The notes under the pieces are model-generated. The model saw nothing but the letters and a program-made list of their open reading frames with translations. It was not told where the DNA came from and made no database searches. Of a stretch of DNA of 64,000 nt, positions 7,911 through 17,072 are shown in pieces (positions within the stretch are counted from its first letter, which is position 1; each line of letters opens with the position of its first letter). The DNA comes from an uncultured bacterium. GTDB taxonomy: Bacteria > Verrucomicrobiota > Lentisphaeria > Victivallales > UBA1829. The translations under genes and the position numbers were made by a program. The stretch spans positions 1 to 64,000 of the forward strand of contig CASEYW010000186.1 of NCBI GenBank assembly GCA_949292215.1, written 5' to 3'.

Positions 7911-10264
7911 GTTTTTTCTCATTTCTGAATCCTTCCCGTCGGAAAATGGCGGGCATGGTCAACCACAGCTCCCGAAAAGTCAACAGAAAAAAAAGCCTTG
8001 CCGTCCGACTTTGGAAAAGCAAACCGCTCTGCCGGATCGTGGTTCTGTTTCTCATTCTAGCAGCAAGCGTCTACTCCATGATCAGCAAGGACCGCATGCC
8101 GGTTATTCCCCATCTAGTCAAGGATCAGACTGCCGCCTATACAGTTTATGCAGCTTTTGATTTTTCTTATGAAGACAAGGACCGTACCGACAAAGCCCGC
8201 GCAGCCGCTCTTGCCCAGCTGCCGCTTTTCTACAAGGTCAGTGATACCGCAGCAGCAAATGTGATGTCCTCCATCACCGATTTTTTCAAAGAAGTGGACA
8301 ACCGGAAAAAGGCTGCGGCAAGAAACCTGCCCTATCTTCCACCGAACACGGATACGGGACGGCTGGTGCGTTCCCTCTCCCCGGAAGAGTTCCAATCGCT
8401 GGCCGTAATCGCGGGACTGCCTGAAATCGTCCATAAAATCACTCAGCTTGCGGCAAACGCTGTTGACAACGGCATGGTGCCTTCCTACGACAAGGAAAAC
8501 ATACCATGGACAAAACTGGTCCGGATCATTGACACCTACAACCGAATCCGGGAATCAAAACAGCTGAAATCCATTCCGACTGTTGCAGAAGCGGCGCTCC
8601 GCATCACCCGCGACGCCCTGGAAACCTATTCCTCCGCAAACAAACGGGAAATTGCCCGCTGTCTGGTCAACGCACTCCGACAGCTCCTTCCGCAGGGACA
8701 GATGAAATCCGACCGGGAAGAGACCGAAAAACGGGAAAAGGAAATCATCGGCTCCGTCCAGCCGATCATGGCGGAAATCCTGAAAGGACAGCCTGTAATC
8801 ACGAAGGACAAGGTCGTGACGGAAGGAGACATTCTGATTCTGGATGCCTACGCAAAGGCGGCACGGGAACGGATTGAGGAACTGAACACGATTTCGTTCG
8901 TCATGCGGATTCTGAAAAGTACGGCGCTCTGCCTTCTGATCCTTCTCTTCAGCGGAATCTACATGTACCATATTCACAAAGATGTCCTGCAAAGCAATAC
9001 GATTATCCGGATGCTTGCATTCATTACGATTGTAGCGATTCTGTTTAATATGTCGGCATCCCATGTGTTCATGGTGTTCGGAGAACTGGAATCCATTCCG
9101 CCGTGGCTTTCGTACCTGGCTCTTCCGCTGGCATTTGCACCGATGGTGCTGTCGTCCGTGTACGGAATGCGCTGCGCACTGTTCACGGGACTGTTTGTAA
9201 CGGTTATTGCAGCGCTGACGGACAACGATTCCTTCAATGTGATTCTGACAGGACTGATGATCAGCGGAATCTCAGCGTTTGCGGTCCGGCGGTCGGTCAA
9301 TTACAGGAATTTCTTCATCTCGGGTTTTCTGGCGGTTTCCCTTACTACCCTGCTGGTCGGCCTGCTGCTGGTCTGGCGGGACATGAACACAGGACGCGGC
9401 ATCTATCCCTGGGTCTTCATTCTGCCGTTTGCCAATGGACTCATCACCACGATGATGACTCAGATCATGCTGTACATTCTGGAGGTGGCATTCGATGCAA
9501 CAACAAACATGTCGCTTCTCCTCTATTCCGATTACAACCATCCGCTGCTGAAACGGCTCCAGTTTGAAGCTCCGGGAACCTATCATCACAGTCTGGTCGT
9601 ATCGACTCTGGCGGAAGCAGCGGCGCAGGAGATCGGAGCCAATCCGATCAAGGCGCGCGTCTGCGCTCTGTTCCACGACGTGGGCAAGCTCTCACATCCC
9701 GAATATTTCACGGAAAACAGCGGCGGCGAAGACAAACACAAGGAACTGACCCCGAAAATCAGCGCACTGATCATCCTGAACCATGTAAAGGAAGGACTCG
9801 AACTCGCCAGAAAATACAAGCTGAAAAAACTGATGCGCGATGCCATCCAGCAGCATCACGGAACGGATCTTGTCTATTTCTTCTACAAACGGGCAAAAGA
9901 TTCCGGCGAGTGCATCGACGAACACGATTTCCGCTATCAGGGGCCGAATCCGCAGAGCAAGGAGATCGCAATTCTTTCGCTGGCGGACGCTTGCGAAGCG
10001 GCATCCCGCTCCCTTCAGAAACCATCGCACGGGAAAATCGACGAGCTGGTCTCCGAAATCATTCAGAAACGCCTGCGCGACGGCCAGCTTGATTCCGCAA
10101 ATCTGACATTCAAAGAACTTACCATCATCAAAAACAGTTTTGTAAAGACATTGACATCAATGCTTCATGCAAGAGTCGCATACCCGAAGGAAGTAGTACA
10201 GGATGAGGACGATCTGTTCGTGGACGCGGCAGCGAGAAAAGCGGCCGAAACTAAAATCTCTTGA
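7907..10264 (+). CDS. 7TM-HD cyclic-di-AMP phosphodiesterase (PgpH family)
   Basis: This 785-residue membrane protein has an N-terminal transmembrane segment (about 43-61), an extracytoplasmic region to about 325, then a cluster of six or so membrane helices (about 335-530) and a C-terminal HD domain. The HD metal-binding motif appears in YHHS and LFHDVGKLSHPEYF (about 562-600), with a further QQHHGT (about 648). PgpH of Listeria hydrolyses c-di-AMP with this architecture; the substrate here is inferred from family. It is translationally coupled to phoH and overlaps ybeY by 62 nt. Confidence 0.9.
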   Translation: MSFFSFLNPSRRKMAGMVNHSSRKVNRKKSLAVRLWKSKPLCRIVVLFLILAASVYSMISKDRMPVIPHLVKDQTAAYTVYAAFDFSYEDKDRTDKARAAALAQLPLFYKVSDTAAANVMSSITDFFKEVDNRKKAAARNLPYLPPNTDTGRLVRSLSPEEFQSLAVIAGLPEIVHKITQLAANAVDNGMVPSYDKENIPWTKLVRIIDTYNRIRESKQLKSIPTVAEAALRITRDALETYSSANKREIARCLVNALRQLLPQGQMKSDREETEKREKEIIGSVQPIMAEILKGQPVITKDKVVTEGDILILDAYAKAARERIEELNTISFVMRILKSTALCLLILLFSGIYMYHIHKDVLQSNTIIRMLAFITIVAILFNMSASHVFMVFGELESIPPWLSYLALPLAFAPMVLSSVYGMRCALFTGLFVTVIAALTDNDSFNVILTGLMISGISAFAVRRSVNYRNFFISGFLAVSLTTLLVGLLLVWRDMNTGRGIYPWVFILPFANGLITTMMTQIMLYILEVAFDATTNMSLLLYSDYNHPLLKRLQFEAPGTYHHSLVVSTLAEAAAQEIGANPIKARVCALFHDVGKLSHPEYFTENSGGEDKHKELTPKISALIILNHVKEGLELARKYKLKKLMRDAIQQHHGTDLVYFFYKRAKDSGECIDEHDFRYQGPNPQSKEIAILSLADACEAASRSLQKPSHGKIDELVSEIIQKRLRDGQLDSANLTFKELTIIKNSFVKTLTSMLHARVAYPKEVVQDEDDLFVDAAARKAAETKIS

Positions 10265-10688
10265 AAAACTTGTCATACGAGCCGCACAGGCTGCGGGACT
10301 GCCGGAAACAACCGATTTTTCCGTGGTCTTCCTGCCGGATGCACGCATGGAGGAACTGAACGAGGCGGCTTTGAACCATCACGGGCCGACCGACGTGATC
10401 TGTTTCGATCTGCGTACACCCGGATTCGATTTCCCGGAACAGGAAAAGACGGAATTCGATGCGGAAATTGAAATCTACGTCTGCCCCGATGTGGCACGGA
10501 GAGAAGCGGAAAAACGGGGGCTTCCTTACGCCGGGGAAGTCGTCCTCTATGCAGTTCACGGTCTCCTCCATGCCGCAGGAGAGGATGATCTCGTCCCCGC
10601 GAAGAAACGACGGATGCGCAGACGTGAAAAGCAGGTCCTTTCCATTCTTGAGAAGGAATTTGATTTTGAGTCGATTTTCGGTCCCTAG
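10203..10688 (+). CDS. ybeY: Endoribonuclease YbeY (rRNA maturation)
   Basis: The 161-residue protein is the metal-dependent RNase used in 16S rRNA 3' processing and ribosome quality control. The family motif HGxLHxxGxDH appears as HGLLHAAGEDD (about residues 120-130): the third histidine is replaced by Asp. PTDVICFDL is the other conserved block (about 61-69). The only in-frame ATG is at 10203, preceded at 9 nt by AAGGAAG, and makes it overlap the phosphodiesterase gene by 62 nt. Gene order supports the call despite the divergent ligand. Confidence 0.88.
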   Translation: MRTICSWTRQREKRPKLKSLEKLVIRAAQAAGLPETTDFSVVFLPDARMEELNEAALNHHGPTDVICFDLRTPGFDFPEQEKTEFDAEIEIYVCPDVARREAEKRGLPYAGEVVLYAVHGLLHAAGEDDLVPAKKRRMRRREKQVLSILEKEFDFESIFGP

Positions 10689-10782
10689 TCCTCTCCGCCA
10701 TGAAGCAGATCGGCGGGATGGGTCTCCATCTCTTCCCTCCTCCCGTGCTCCCACTCAGGCAGGTGATTTTTTGAAAGAAAAC

Positions 10783-10818
10783 TTGACATTGACAACTTCC
10801 GGTTATAGATTGTAAAAT
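10783..10818 (+). promoter_or_regulatory. Promoter of CNNM/CorC gene
   Basis: Two overlapping TTGACA boxes (10783-10788 and 10789-10794) precede TATAGA (10804-10809) and TAAAAT (10813-10818). The pairs 10783/10804 (15 nt) and 10789/10813 (18 nt) are both possible. Confidence 0.55.
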
Positions 10819-10840
10819 AATCAGAAAGTCTTTTGAAAAT

Positions 10841-12118
10841 ATGAATGAAATTCTTGCGACATTGATTCCCGTAAGCGTTATCTTTTATGCGCTGATCTCC
10901 TGCGTGTTCGATGCATTTGAGGATCTCTCCGGCGGACGCGTCCGGAAAATTGAAGAAAAAAATCCGGAACTGGCGGAAAAACTTGATGCCTGGCTGGAAA
11001 AAAGCGATCGAATCCGGATGGTGTTCAAACTGCTGCTGTTCGTATTTGCAGCTCTGTTTTCCATCAGTGTTTATTTCGCCGCCGGAAAAATCAACCGTGC
11101 GTTCGGGCTCCATATCCCGTATGTGGAGGTGATTGTCGTAGCTGTGGCGATTGTTCTGCTCAGCTCCGCCAGCGACCTGCTGGCCAAGCTGCTGCTGCCA
11201 CGGTTTGACCTGGCATTCATCCGTCATACGATGCCGGGGCTGCTGATCTTTACCGAAATCATTCTTGCTCCGCTGAGCCCTCTGCTTAAACTGCTGAACA
11301 ACAAAGTGGAAGCACTGATGGAGGACGCTACACCCGAAGACAAGGCAAGTCTTGAAGACGAAATCCTTGATATGATGGAGGATGAACCGGACGGAGAACT
11401 CGAAGAGGGTGAAAAACGCATGATCCGCGGAATTTTCGATCTTTCCGATATGTCCGTCAAAGAGATCATGACCCCGCGCGTGGATGTGGTTGCCATTCCG
11501 CTTTCGTCCAGTATTGAAGAAGCGAAAAAAATCATTGTTTCCACAGGACACAGCAGAATTCCCGTCTACGGAAGAAGCATTGATGAGATTCGCGGCATCA
11601 TTTACGCCAAGGATTTTCTCTCTGTCTCCTCGGAAAAGAAAAGTCTCGCTGGAATGATCCATACGCCGATCTTCATTCCGGAAACAAAAGCAGTCGACGA
11701 GCTGCTGGAAGAGATCAAACGCTCCCGGAACCATTTTGCCGTCATCATTGACGAATACGGAGGAACCAGCGGAATTGTCACATTTGAAGACATTATTGAG
11801 GAGATCGTCGGGGATGTCCGGGATGAGTACGATACCGCGGAGGACGCAACAGAAAAGCCGCAGCTTATGCCGGACGGCTCCGTTCTGCTCGAAGCACGGA
11901 CTCCTGTCTCCGATGTCAATGAAATTCTCGATATTGAAATTCCCGATTCGGAACACGCAGACACCATTGGAGGCTATATCTGCGCCGAACTCGGACGCAT
12001 TCCCGAGGAAGGAGAAACCTTCTCCGCGCCGGGCCTGTTCGACGCTGTCGTTGTAAAGGCCGACAAACGAAAAATCCAGAAACTGAAACTGACCGTACCG
12101 GATCTTGAAGATGAATGA
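10841..12118 (+). CDS. CNNM/CorC-type membrane protein with CBS domains
   Basis: The 425-residue protein has N-terminal membrane helices (about 5-25, 62-82, 90-115, 125-150), a CBS pair (about 205-330, starting KEIMTPRVDVVAIP) and a C-terminal CorC/HlyC domain (about 345-420). These hemolysin-like proteins are linked to Mg2+ or other metal export and to metal homeostasis. The N-terminal part is shorter and more divergent than the DUF21 of the paralogue at 19268-20602. It overlaps the DUF502 gene by 8 nt. Confidence 0.86.
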   Translation: MNEILATLIPVSVIFYALISCVFDAFEDLSGGRVRKIEEKNPELAEKLDAWLEKSDRIRMVFKLLLFVFAALFSISVYFAAGKINRAFGLHIPYVEVIVVAVAIVLLSSASDLLAKLLLPRFDLAFIRHTMPGLLIFTEIILAPLSPLLKLLNNKVEALMEDATPEDKASLEDEILDMMEDEPDGELEEGEKRMIRGIFDLSDMSVKEIMTPRVDVVAIPLSSSIEEAKKIIVSTGHSRIPVYGRSIDEIRGIIYAKDFLSVSSEKKSLAGMIHTPIFIPETKAVDELLEEIKRSRNHFAVIIDEYGGTSGIVTFEDIIEEIVGDVRDEYDTAEDATEKPQLMPDGSVLLEARTPVSDVNEILDIEIPDSEHADTIGGYICAELGRIPEEGETFSAPGLFDAVVVKADKRKIQKLKLTVPDLEDE

Positions 12119-12785
12119 CCCTGTCCAGCAGCCCGTCCAGCCGAAATTGACCGCAAAACTCCGCAACACTATGATTGCGGGTCTTTTCATTGTTGTCCCG
12201 ATTTTCATCACCCTCTGGATTGCCTACTGGGGAATCTCCGCCATGACGGACTGGGCCGTGGAGATCTATGCAAATTCACGTTTTCAGGAGTTTCCCGGCT
12301 GGCCTGTCGCGATCCGTGTCGGAACAATTGCAGTGATTCTCTGCGGGATTTTCAGCGTGGGACAGATCGCCAAGATCACTCTCGGCCGCAATTTCATCCG
12401 CTGGACGCAGATGCTCCTGCTCAAACTGCCAATCCTGCGCATCGTCTATTCCACCTGTGAACAGATCGGGGAAACCGTCAAAACATCCCAGGGAGGACTC
12501 TTCAAGCAGGTTGCCATGTTCGAATATCCGCGGAAAGGATGTTATGCCATCGGTTTCGTCACCAATTTCAACGAAGAAAAATTTGAAGTCAACGAACATT
12601 TGGACGATGAGGTTTACAGCATCTTTATGCCCACCACCCCGAACCCGACCAGCGGATTCCTCATGTTCATCCCCAAACGCGAGTGCGTGATTCTGAAAAT
12701 GAGCGTGGCAGAAGCCATGACCCTGATCGTCAGCGGCGGCGTGATCCTGCCGGGCAGAAAAACCGCAATCGAAAACGAACAGTGA
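12111..12785 (+). CDS. DUF502-family membrane protein
   Basis: The 224-residue protein has two N-terminal hydrophobic segments (about 20-44 and 65-90) and a soluble C-terminal domain with the family pattern PILRIVYSTCEQIGE, TPNPTSGFL and VSGGVILPG. DUF502 proteins are widespread in bacteria and plants (LCV-like), function unsettled. ATG at 12111 overlaps the end of the preceding gene, so the two are translationally coupled; a TTG at 12105 is the alternative start. Confidence 0.85.
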   Translation: MNDPVQQPVQPKLTAKLRNTMIAGLFIVVPIFITLWIAYWGISAMTDWAVEIYANSRFQEFPGWPVAIRVGTIAVILCGIFSVGQIAKITLGRNFIRWTQMLLLKLPILRIVYSTCEQIGETVKTSQGGLFKQVAMFEYPRKGCYAIGFVTNFNEEKFEVNEHLDDEVYSIFMPTTPNPTSGFLMFIPKRECVILKMSVAEAMTLIVSGGVILPGRKTAIENEQ

Positions 12786-12790
12786 CGGAG

Positions 12791-13807
12791 ATGAAACTTC
12801 AACGCGGCGGCTGGACATGGCATCTTGATGATCCTTCCATCCTCGATCCCTGGGCGGATCATATTCCTGATCTGATCCGAACACCGGTTAAACGGAACGG
12901 AGTCCGGTCCATCTTCAAAACAGAGGATTCTGCGGGACACTTCCACTTTGTCAAGGCGGAGGAAAAAAGCGGGTGGTTCCATTTTCTCCGCAACAGATTC
13001 TTTTCCAAAGCGGAATCGGAATATCGTTCCGCGCACCTGCTTCAGAAGTGCGGCATCCGCTGTGCAGAATATGTTGCGTGGGGATACAACGGCAGCGGAG
13101 GTTCGATCGTCGTCTCCAGATCTCTTGAGGGATATGTCTCCGCCATGGAGTTCTGGTACGCAAAAGCACGATTCGATGAAACACTGAAACGCAGATACCT
13201 CGACCTCTTTTTTGATTTTGCGCTTCGCTTCCGGAAATACCGCCTGACGCATCCGGATTTTCATGCTGCCAACGTTATGATCAACCCGCAGACGTTTCAG
13301 TCGGCGATGATCGACACCTATGGAATTCACCGGAAGTTCCGATACAGAGAACCAGAACTCCGCGCCATTCTCGCCTGGCTGCCTCCACTCCGCATGGATA
13401 TCCCTGTTTCCGAATTGACGGAATATCTGAAACAATCCGGACTCATCCGGCAGAATGCGGAAGCCTTTCTCACGGATCTGATCCGACGCGCGGAAGCCCG
13501 GGTGAAACAGGAATGGGAAAAACGAAGAAAACCACAGATTCTCTCCGGCAATTCGAAATTCAGCCATACAGTCGGCGAACGGGAATACCGTCATACCTTG
13601 TGGTATGAACCTGCTCCTATGCCGGAAGAAGACGAATTGCTGATGGAAGAACTTCCGCAGAAAGAGGCGGAAACTCTCTGGCTGAACTCCTTCCGGAATC
13701 AGCTGCTCTGCCGAAGACTTGAAAAAGTCCCTCTGATTTTCGAAAAAAAACAGGGGAAATGCCGGATTTTCAGCCTTTTATACAAGAAAAATTCGTATTT
13801 TTGCTGA
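12791..13807 (+). CDS. Lipopolysaccharide kinase-like (InaA/WaaP) protein
   Basis: The 338-residue protein resembles the protein-kinase-like sugar kinases of LPS core synthesis (WaaP, KdkA, InaA). The catalytic loop is LTHPDFHAANVMI (about 153-165), and the metal-binding Asp in AMIDTYG (about 173), in place of DFG. The N-terminal lobe has FVKAE, with the presumed ATP-binding Lys. The longer frame from 12683 runs inside DUF502; the ATG at 12791, 5 nt after the DUF502 stop, is chosen. Substrate inferred only as an envelope glycolipid. Confidence 0.72.
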   Translation: MKLQRGGWTWHLDDPSILDPWADHIPDLIRTPVKRNGVRSIFKTEDSAGHFHFVKAEEKSGWFHFLRNRFFSKAESEYRSAHLLQKCGIRCAEYVAWGYNGSGGSIVVSRSLEGYVSAMEFWYAKARFDETLKRRYLDLFFDFALRFRKYRLTHPDFHAANVMINPQTFQSAMIDTYGIHRKFRYREPELRAILAWLPPLRMDIPVSELTEYLKQSGLIRQNAEAFLTDLIRRAEARVKQEWEKRRKPQILSGNSKFSHTVGEREYRHTLWYEPAPMPEEDELLMEELPQKEAETLWLNSFRNQLLCRRLEKVPLIFEKKQGKCRIFSLLYKKNSYFC

Positions 13808-13825
13808 TTCAAGTCATTTTTCCTA

Positions 13826-13853
13826 TTGAATTGTTTGAATCAGGCATTATATT
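13826..13853 (+). promoter_or_regulatory. Promoter of gene 13912-14694
   Basis: TTGAAT (13826-13831) and TATATT (13848-13853) are separated by 16 nt, about 60 nt upstream of the start codon. Confidence 0.6.
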
Positions 13854-13911
13854 CACAGAAAGAGGACAGTTTTTCATTTCAAATAGCAAACAAATCAGAG
13901 AGGAAAAAGAG

Positions 13912-14694
13912 ATGAGCGGCGTATTGACAATTGCAATCATGATCGTGGCGTTTATCGGAATGATAATCTGCGCGAAAAAACAGAAAACCAACCCGAATGC
14001 AAAAACAATTGCGATCCTGTGCCTGATCGTTGTCGTAATTTGCGCGGGCAAGTTCCTGATTGATTCCGGAGCTCTCGGTGGAATGTCGAGAGAAATGAAG
14101 GAAGCTCTTGCAAGCTATGAACGTTTCAGCGAAGCCTCCGCTCAGGCTGCTGGCGAATTCGTCTCCCAGAAGTTTGCCGGAAAGAAGGCTATCATCGTCG
14201 CCTCCGGTGGCAATGCGTTTGACAAACAGCCGAACAAGCTGGCTGGCTATGTCAAAAAATACCTGACGGGCGTGAACGCCGAAATCAAGGGTCTTCCCTA
14301 TGATCCCCCGCAGAACGATCCGGGCATGGGTGAAGAATACATGAACGCCAAATACTTCAACCAGCTCTTTGACAACAACAAAGATACCAATCTCTTCATC
14401 CTGACAATCAGCCTTCCCTTCGACCCTGCTCAGGCAGCGAAAATCAAGCTCTGGGGCAAAAAGGATGGCCAGAAACTCGTCCTGATCAATGCGGATGTCC
14501 ATTATCTCTACAACGAGATCAAGAACGGCGTCGTGGCAGCCGCAGTTGTCATGCGTCCGGATCTCAAGCAGGAAGATTTCGAAAAGAATGCTCCGAAAGA
14601 TCTGAAAAAGGCCTTCGAAGCCAGATATCTCCTGATCACTCCGCAGAACGTCGATGCCATTGCTAAACAGTATGGCAATCTTTTTGCAAAATAA
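13912..14694 (+). CDS. Membrane-anchored protein of unknown function
   Basis: The 260-residue protein starts at ATG 13912 after GAGAGGAAAAAGAG. It has two hydrophobic segments near the N-terminus (about 3-19 and 30-48) and then a soluble domain with alternating strands and helices (KKAIIVASGGNAF, NLFILTISLPF, KLVLINADVHYL). The pattern resembles an alpha/beta receptor-like or Rossmann-like fold, but no family was recognised. It is monocistronic, with its own promoter and a strong terminator. Codon use is biased to common codons, suggesting good expression. Confidence 0.8.
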   Translation: MSGVLTIAIMIVAFIGMIICAKKQKTNPNAKTIAILCLIVVVICAGKFLIDSGALGGMSREMKEALASYERFSEASAQAAGEFVSQKFAGKKAIIVASGGNAFDKQPNKLAGYVKKYLTGVNAEIKGLPYDPPQNDPGMGEEYMNAKYFNQLFDNNKDTNLFILTISLPFDPAQAAKIKLWGKKDGQKLVLINADVHYLYNEIKNGVVAAAVVMRPDLKQEDFEKNAPKDLKKAFEARYLLITPQNVDAIAKQYGNLFAK

Positions 14695-14720
14695 GTTCCA
14701 GGCCAAACGGAACCAGTTCA

Positions 14721-14749
14721 AGGACAGCCTCTCCGGGCTGTCCTTTTTT
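14721..14749 (+). terminator. Rho-independent terminator
   Basis: AGGACAGCC (14721-14729) pairs perfectly with GGCTGTCCT (14736-14744) over a 6-nt loop and is followed by six T. It ends the transcript of 13912-14694 and lies only 4 nt before the next start codon. Confidence 0.92.
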
Positions 14750-14753
14750 ACTT

Positions 14754-15488
14754 ATGGAAGTTTTCCCTTTAAAATTACCTTCCGGAAAATCCGTGGAGAT
14801 CCGTCTTAGAAGATCAGATCGTGCCAGGCGCATCCTGCTGCGAATGACGGAAAATGGACCGGAACTTGTGATTCCCCGTTTTGCGGAAGAAGGGCAGGCT
14901 GTTGCATTTGCCCAATCGCAGGTATCATGGCTGGAACGGGTCCTGCGATCTGTCAGAGTGGAAAAGATTCAGCGTCCAGAAAACATGTCTCTCGCGTTTA
15001 CAGGGGAAAAGCTGACAATTGAATACCTTCCTCTGGATGTGGTCTGGACCGGTGTCCGTTACAAAGGTCCGGAGACGCTCCTGGTTTCCGGGAATACGAA
15101 AACGGAAGAAACCTGTATTCTGGCACTGCGGAACTGGCTCAAACGCAAGGCTGTGGTGGAACTGAGACCATTCGCCGCGGATGTTTGTTCCGAACTGGGA
15201 TTTGAACTTGCCGGCTTTACCATCGGACTTCAGCGAAGAGTCTGGGGAACCTGTTCCGCCAGGCGGGTTATTGCGTTGAACTCAGCTCTTCTGTTTTTTC
15301 CGAAAGAAATTGTCCGTTATGTCATCATTCATGAAGGATGCCATCTGACGGAAATGAATCATTCCATCCGCTTCTGGAATCTTGTAAAAAAGTACTATCC
15401 TTATCCGGAACACGCCCGCAGGGTTCTGAACGCTCCACACTCAGTTCCCGCATGGGTCCATGCAAAAAATCTTTCCCCGTCCCGCTGA
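14754..15488 (+). CDS. YgjP-like (M48-related) metallopeptidase
   Basis: The 244-residue cytoplasmic protein belongs to the YgjP/DUF45 group of zinc peptidases. The HExxH zinc motif is HEGCH (about 197-201), followed by the third ligand in MNHSIRFW (about 205). RRVWGTCSARRVIALNS is the conserved block before it. Members are often paired with restriction systems or stand alone, with unclear physiological substrates. The start lies directly after a terminator, and no clear ribosome binding site is seen. Confidence 0.85.
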   Translation: MEVFPLKLPSGKSVEIRLRRSDRARRILLRMTENGPELVIPRFAEEGQAVAFAQSQVSWLERVLRSVRVEKIQRPENMSLAFTGEKLTIEYLPLDVVWTGVRYKGPETLLVSGNTKTEETCILALRNWLKRKAVVELRPFAADVCSELGFELAGFTIGLQRRVWGTCSARRVIALNSALLFFPKEIVRYVIIHEGCHLTEMNHSIRFWNLVKKYYPYPEHARRVLNAPHSVPAWVHAKNLSPSR

Positions 15489-15506
15489 TTTCTTTCTCTG
15501 CGGGCT

Positions 15507-17048
15507 TCAGCGCCGCTGCTTTGATCGGCCTCCATCGGAACCGGAACTCGTTTTCTGTGTTTCATTTGCGGAAAAACCTTTCAGCAGGACCTGCTTCCGA
15601 AGAGAATTGGAAACGGGAACCATGCGGTCCATTGCCCCTTCCAGTTCCACATCCCACCAATGAGATTCGCGAAACGCATGGTAGACCCAGTCCCATCCAT
15701 ACTCCTCGAAAACCTCAATGCAGAGCTTCAGGTATTCATGGGCACCGGGCGCCCAGGCGGAGGCGGAAAATTCACCCACCAGAATCGGAACCCGATAGGT
15801 TTTCTGAAAGGCAAGGACCGGAGCCAGTTTTTCTTTGATATAGGCTTTTCCGCCCTGAAAGCGGATGGGGGATTTCAGCCGGTCCGTCTGGTGTGTATAC
15901 TCCTGCGGATGATAAAAATGGACACTGTAAATCAGATGTTCCGCCTGAATGGGGCGAAGGGTGATGAATCCCTGCGGCGAACCGCCTTCCGCCGGCTCGA
16001 TGATGATCGGTTTTAACGGGTCAATGGCCCGAATCGCCTGAACAGTGCGTTCCACGATCTCCTGCCATCCGGGAACATTTCGGGCAGTTTTTGCCACCGC
16101 TGGCTCATTCAGAAGGTCATAACCGAACACCGCCGGATTGTCTTTGTAACGGCGGGCAAGTTTCTCCCAGGCGAGAACAAAGGTATCCACATCATACCGA
16201 TTCCAGTTCAGGCGGTTGCTGGAAACGGAGGTATGGTCTGTTCCCGGACCTTTGTGCATGTCCAGCAGGAGACGGATTCCATTGCGTTCCGCACGCGGAA
16301 TCAGACGGTCTATTTTCCGGATTTCCGAATCGATCCATTGCAGGAACGCCTCCCGTCCGGAAAGATCGGTTTTGCGCCCGGGATTCATCTGGTAACGCAT
16401 GAAATTGACATTCCACGCCTTCAGGTCCTGAAAATCCTTTTCCTCCAGATGCTTCCCGCTCATCACTCCGCGCAGGAGAGGCGTTTTCTGAAGGCGTATG
16501 TCATAGGGAATGTAAGAGAGTTTCATCGGCGGAGCAAGCCGTTCAATTTTGACATCATCAATCCAGACTTTCCCGAAACAGTTCTGGATCCCGAGAACCA
16601 GTTCCAGTTCGCGGCACCCCGGAGGCGTTTCGATTTCGCATTCTCCATATTCCCAGGAATAGGTTCCCCGCCTTTTGGAGATTTCCGGATAGGCGGCACC
16701 GTGCGCAGTTTTGCAGACCAGCATGACTTTCGGCCCGAACCAAGGAGCGGACTTCCCGATGTTTTCTCCTCTGTACCAGGCGGAAAGGCGAATCTTTCCG
16801 GCAATCTGTTCCGGATTCAGCTTCAGGAACACACGCGCGGAATGTCCGGAGGAATTGCTCTCGAAAAACAGGCAGCCGGAGTTGCCGCGTCCACCTGTTG
16901 CCGAATAGCGTGCACCGGGTTCGCAGCGATATCTGCCGAACGCATCCGGTGAATTAAAATGATCTTCAAACAGGACCGTTTCCGATGCGGACAGCGATCC
17001 AAACAGAACAGCGGCAGATATGCCCGCGGCAATCCTCTTCAGCAGCAT
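15507..17048 (-). CDS. Exported glycoside hydrolase family 5 (cellulase-like)
   Basis: The 513-residue protein has a signal peptide (residues 1-22), a beta-sandwich carbohydrate-binding-like region (about 25-175) and a GH5 (beta/alpha)8 domain (about 190-495). The acid/base Glu is in YDLLNEPAV (about 318) and the nucleophile in ILVGEFSAS (about 423). GH5 enzymes retain configuration and cut beta-glucans, mannans or related chains; the exact substrate is not clear. It lies 24 nt downstream of a prepilin-like gene, probably in one operon, in the order GntR regulator, prepilin, GH5. Confidence 0.88.
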   Translation of the reverse strand: MLLKRIAAGISAAVLFGSLSASETVLFEDHFNSPDAFGRYRCEPGARYSATGGRGNSGCLFFESNSSGHSARVFLKLNPEQIAGKIRLSAWYRGENIGKSAPWFGPKVMLVCKTAHGAAYPEISKRRGTYSWEYGECEIETPPGCRELELVLGIQNCFGKVWIDDVKIERLAPPMKLSYIPYDIRLQKTPLLRGVMSGKHLEEKDFQDLKAWNVNFMRYQMNPGRKTDLSGREAFLQWIDSEIRKIDRLIPRAERNGIRLLLDMHKGPGTDHTSVSSNRLNWNRYDVDTFVLAWEKLARRYKDNPAVFGYDLLNEPAVAKTARNVPGWQEIVERTVQAIRAIDPLKPIIIEPAEGGSPQGFITLRPIQAEHLIYSVHFYHPQEYTHQTDRLKSPIRFQGGKAYIKEKLAPVLAFQKTYRVPILVGEFSASAWAPGAHEYLKLCIEVFEEYGWDWVYHAFRESHWWDVELEGAMDRMVPVSNSLRKQVLLKGFSANETQKTSSGSDGGRSKQRR

Positions 17049-17072
17049 AAATCAGTCTCCTGTGAATGAATC

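Noticed and set aside
10685..12211. 508-codon open frame on the minus strand
   Set aside because: It is antisense to the CNNM/CorC gene, which has clear CBS and CorC domains. The antisense product is rich in Phe, Asn and His in the pattern expected of a shadow frame.
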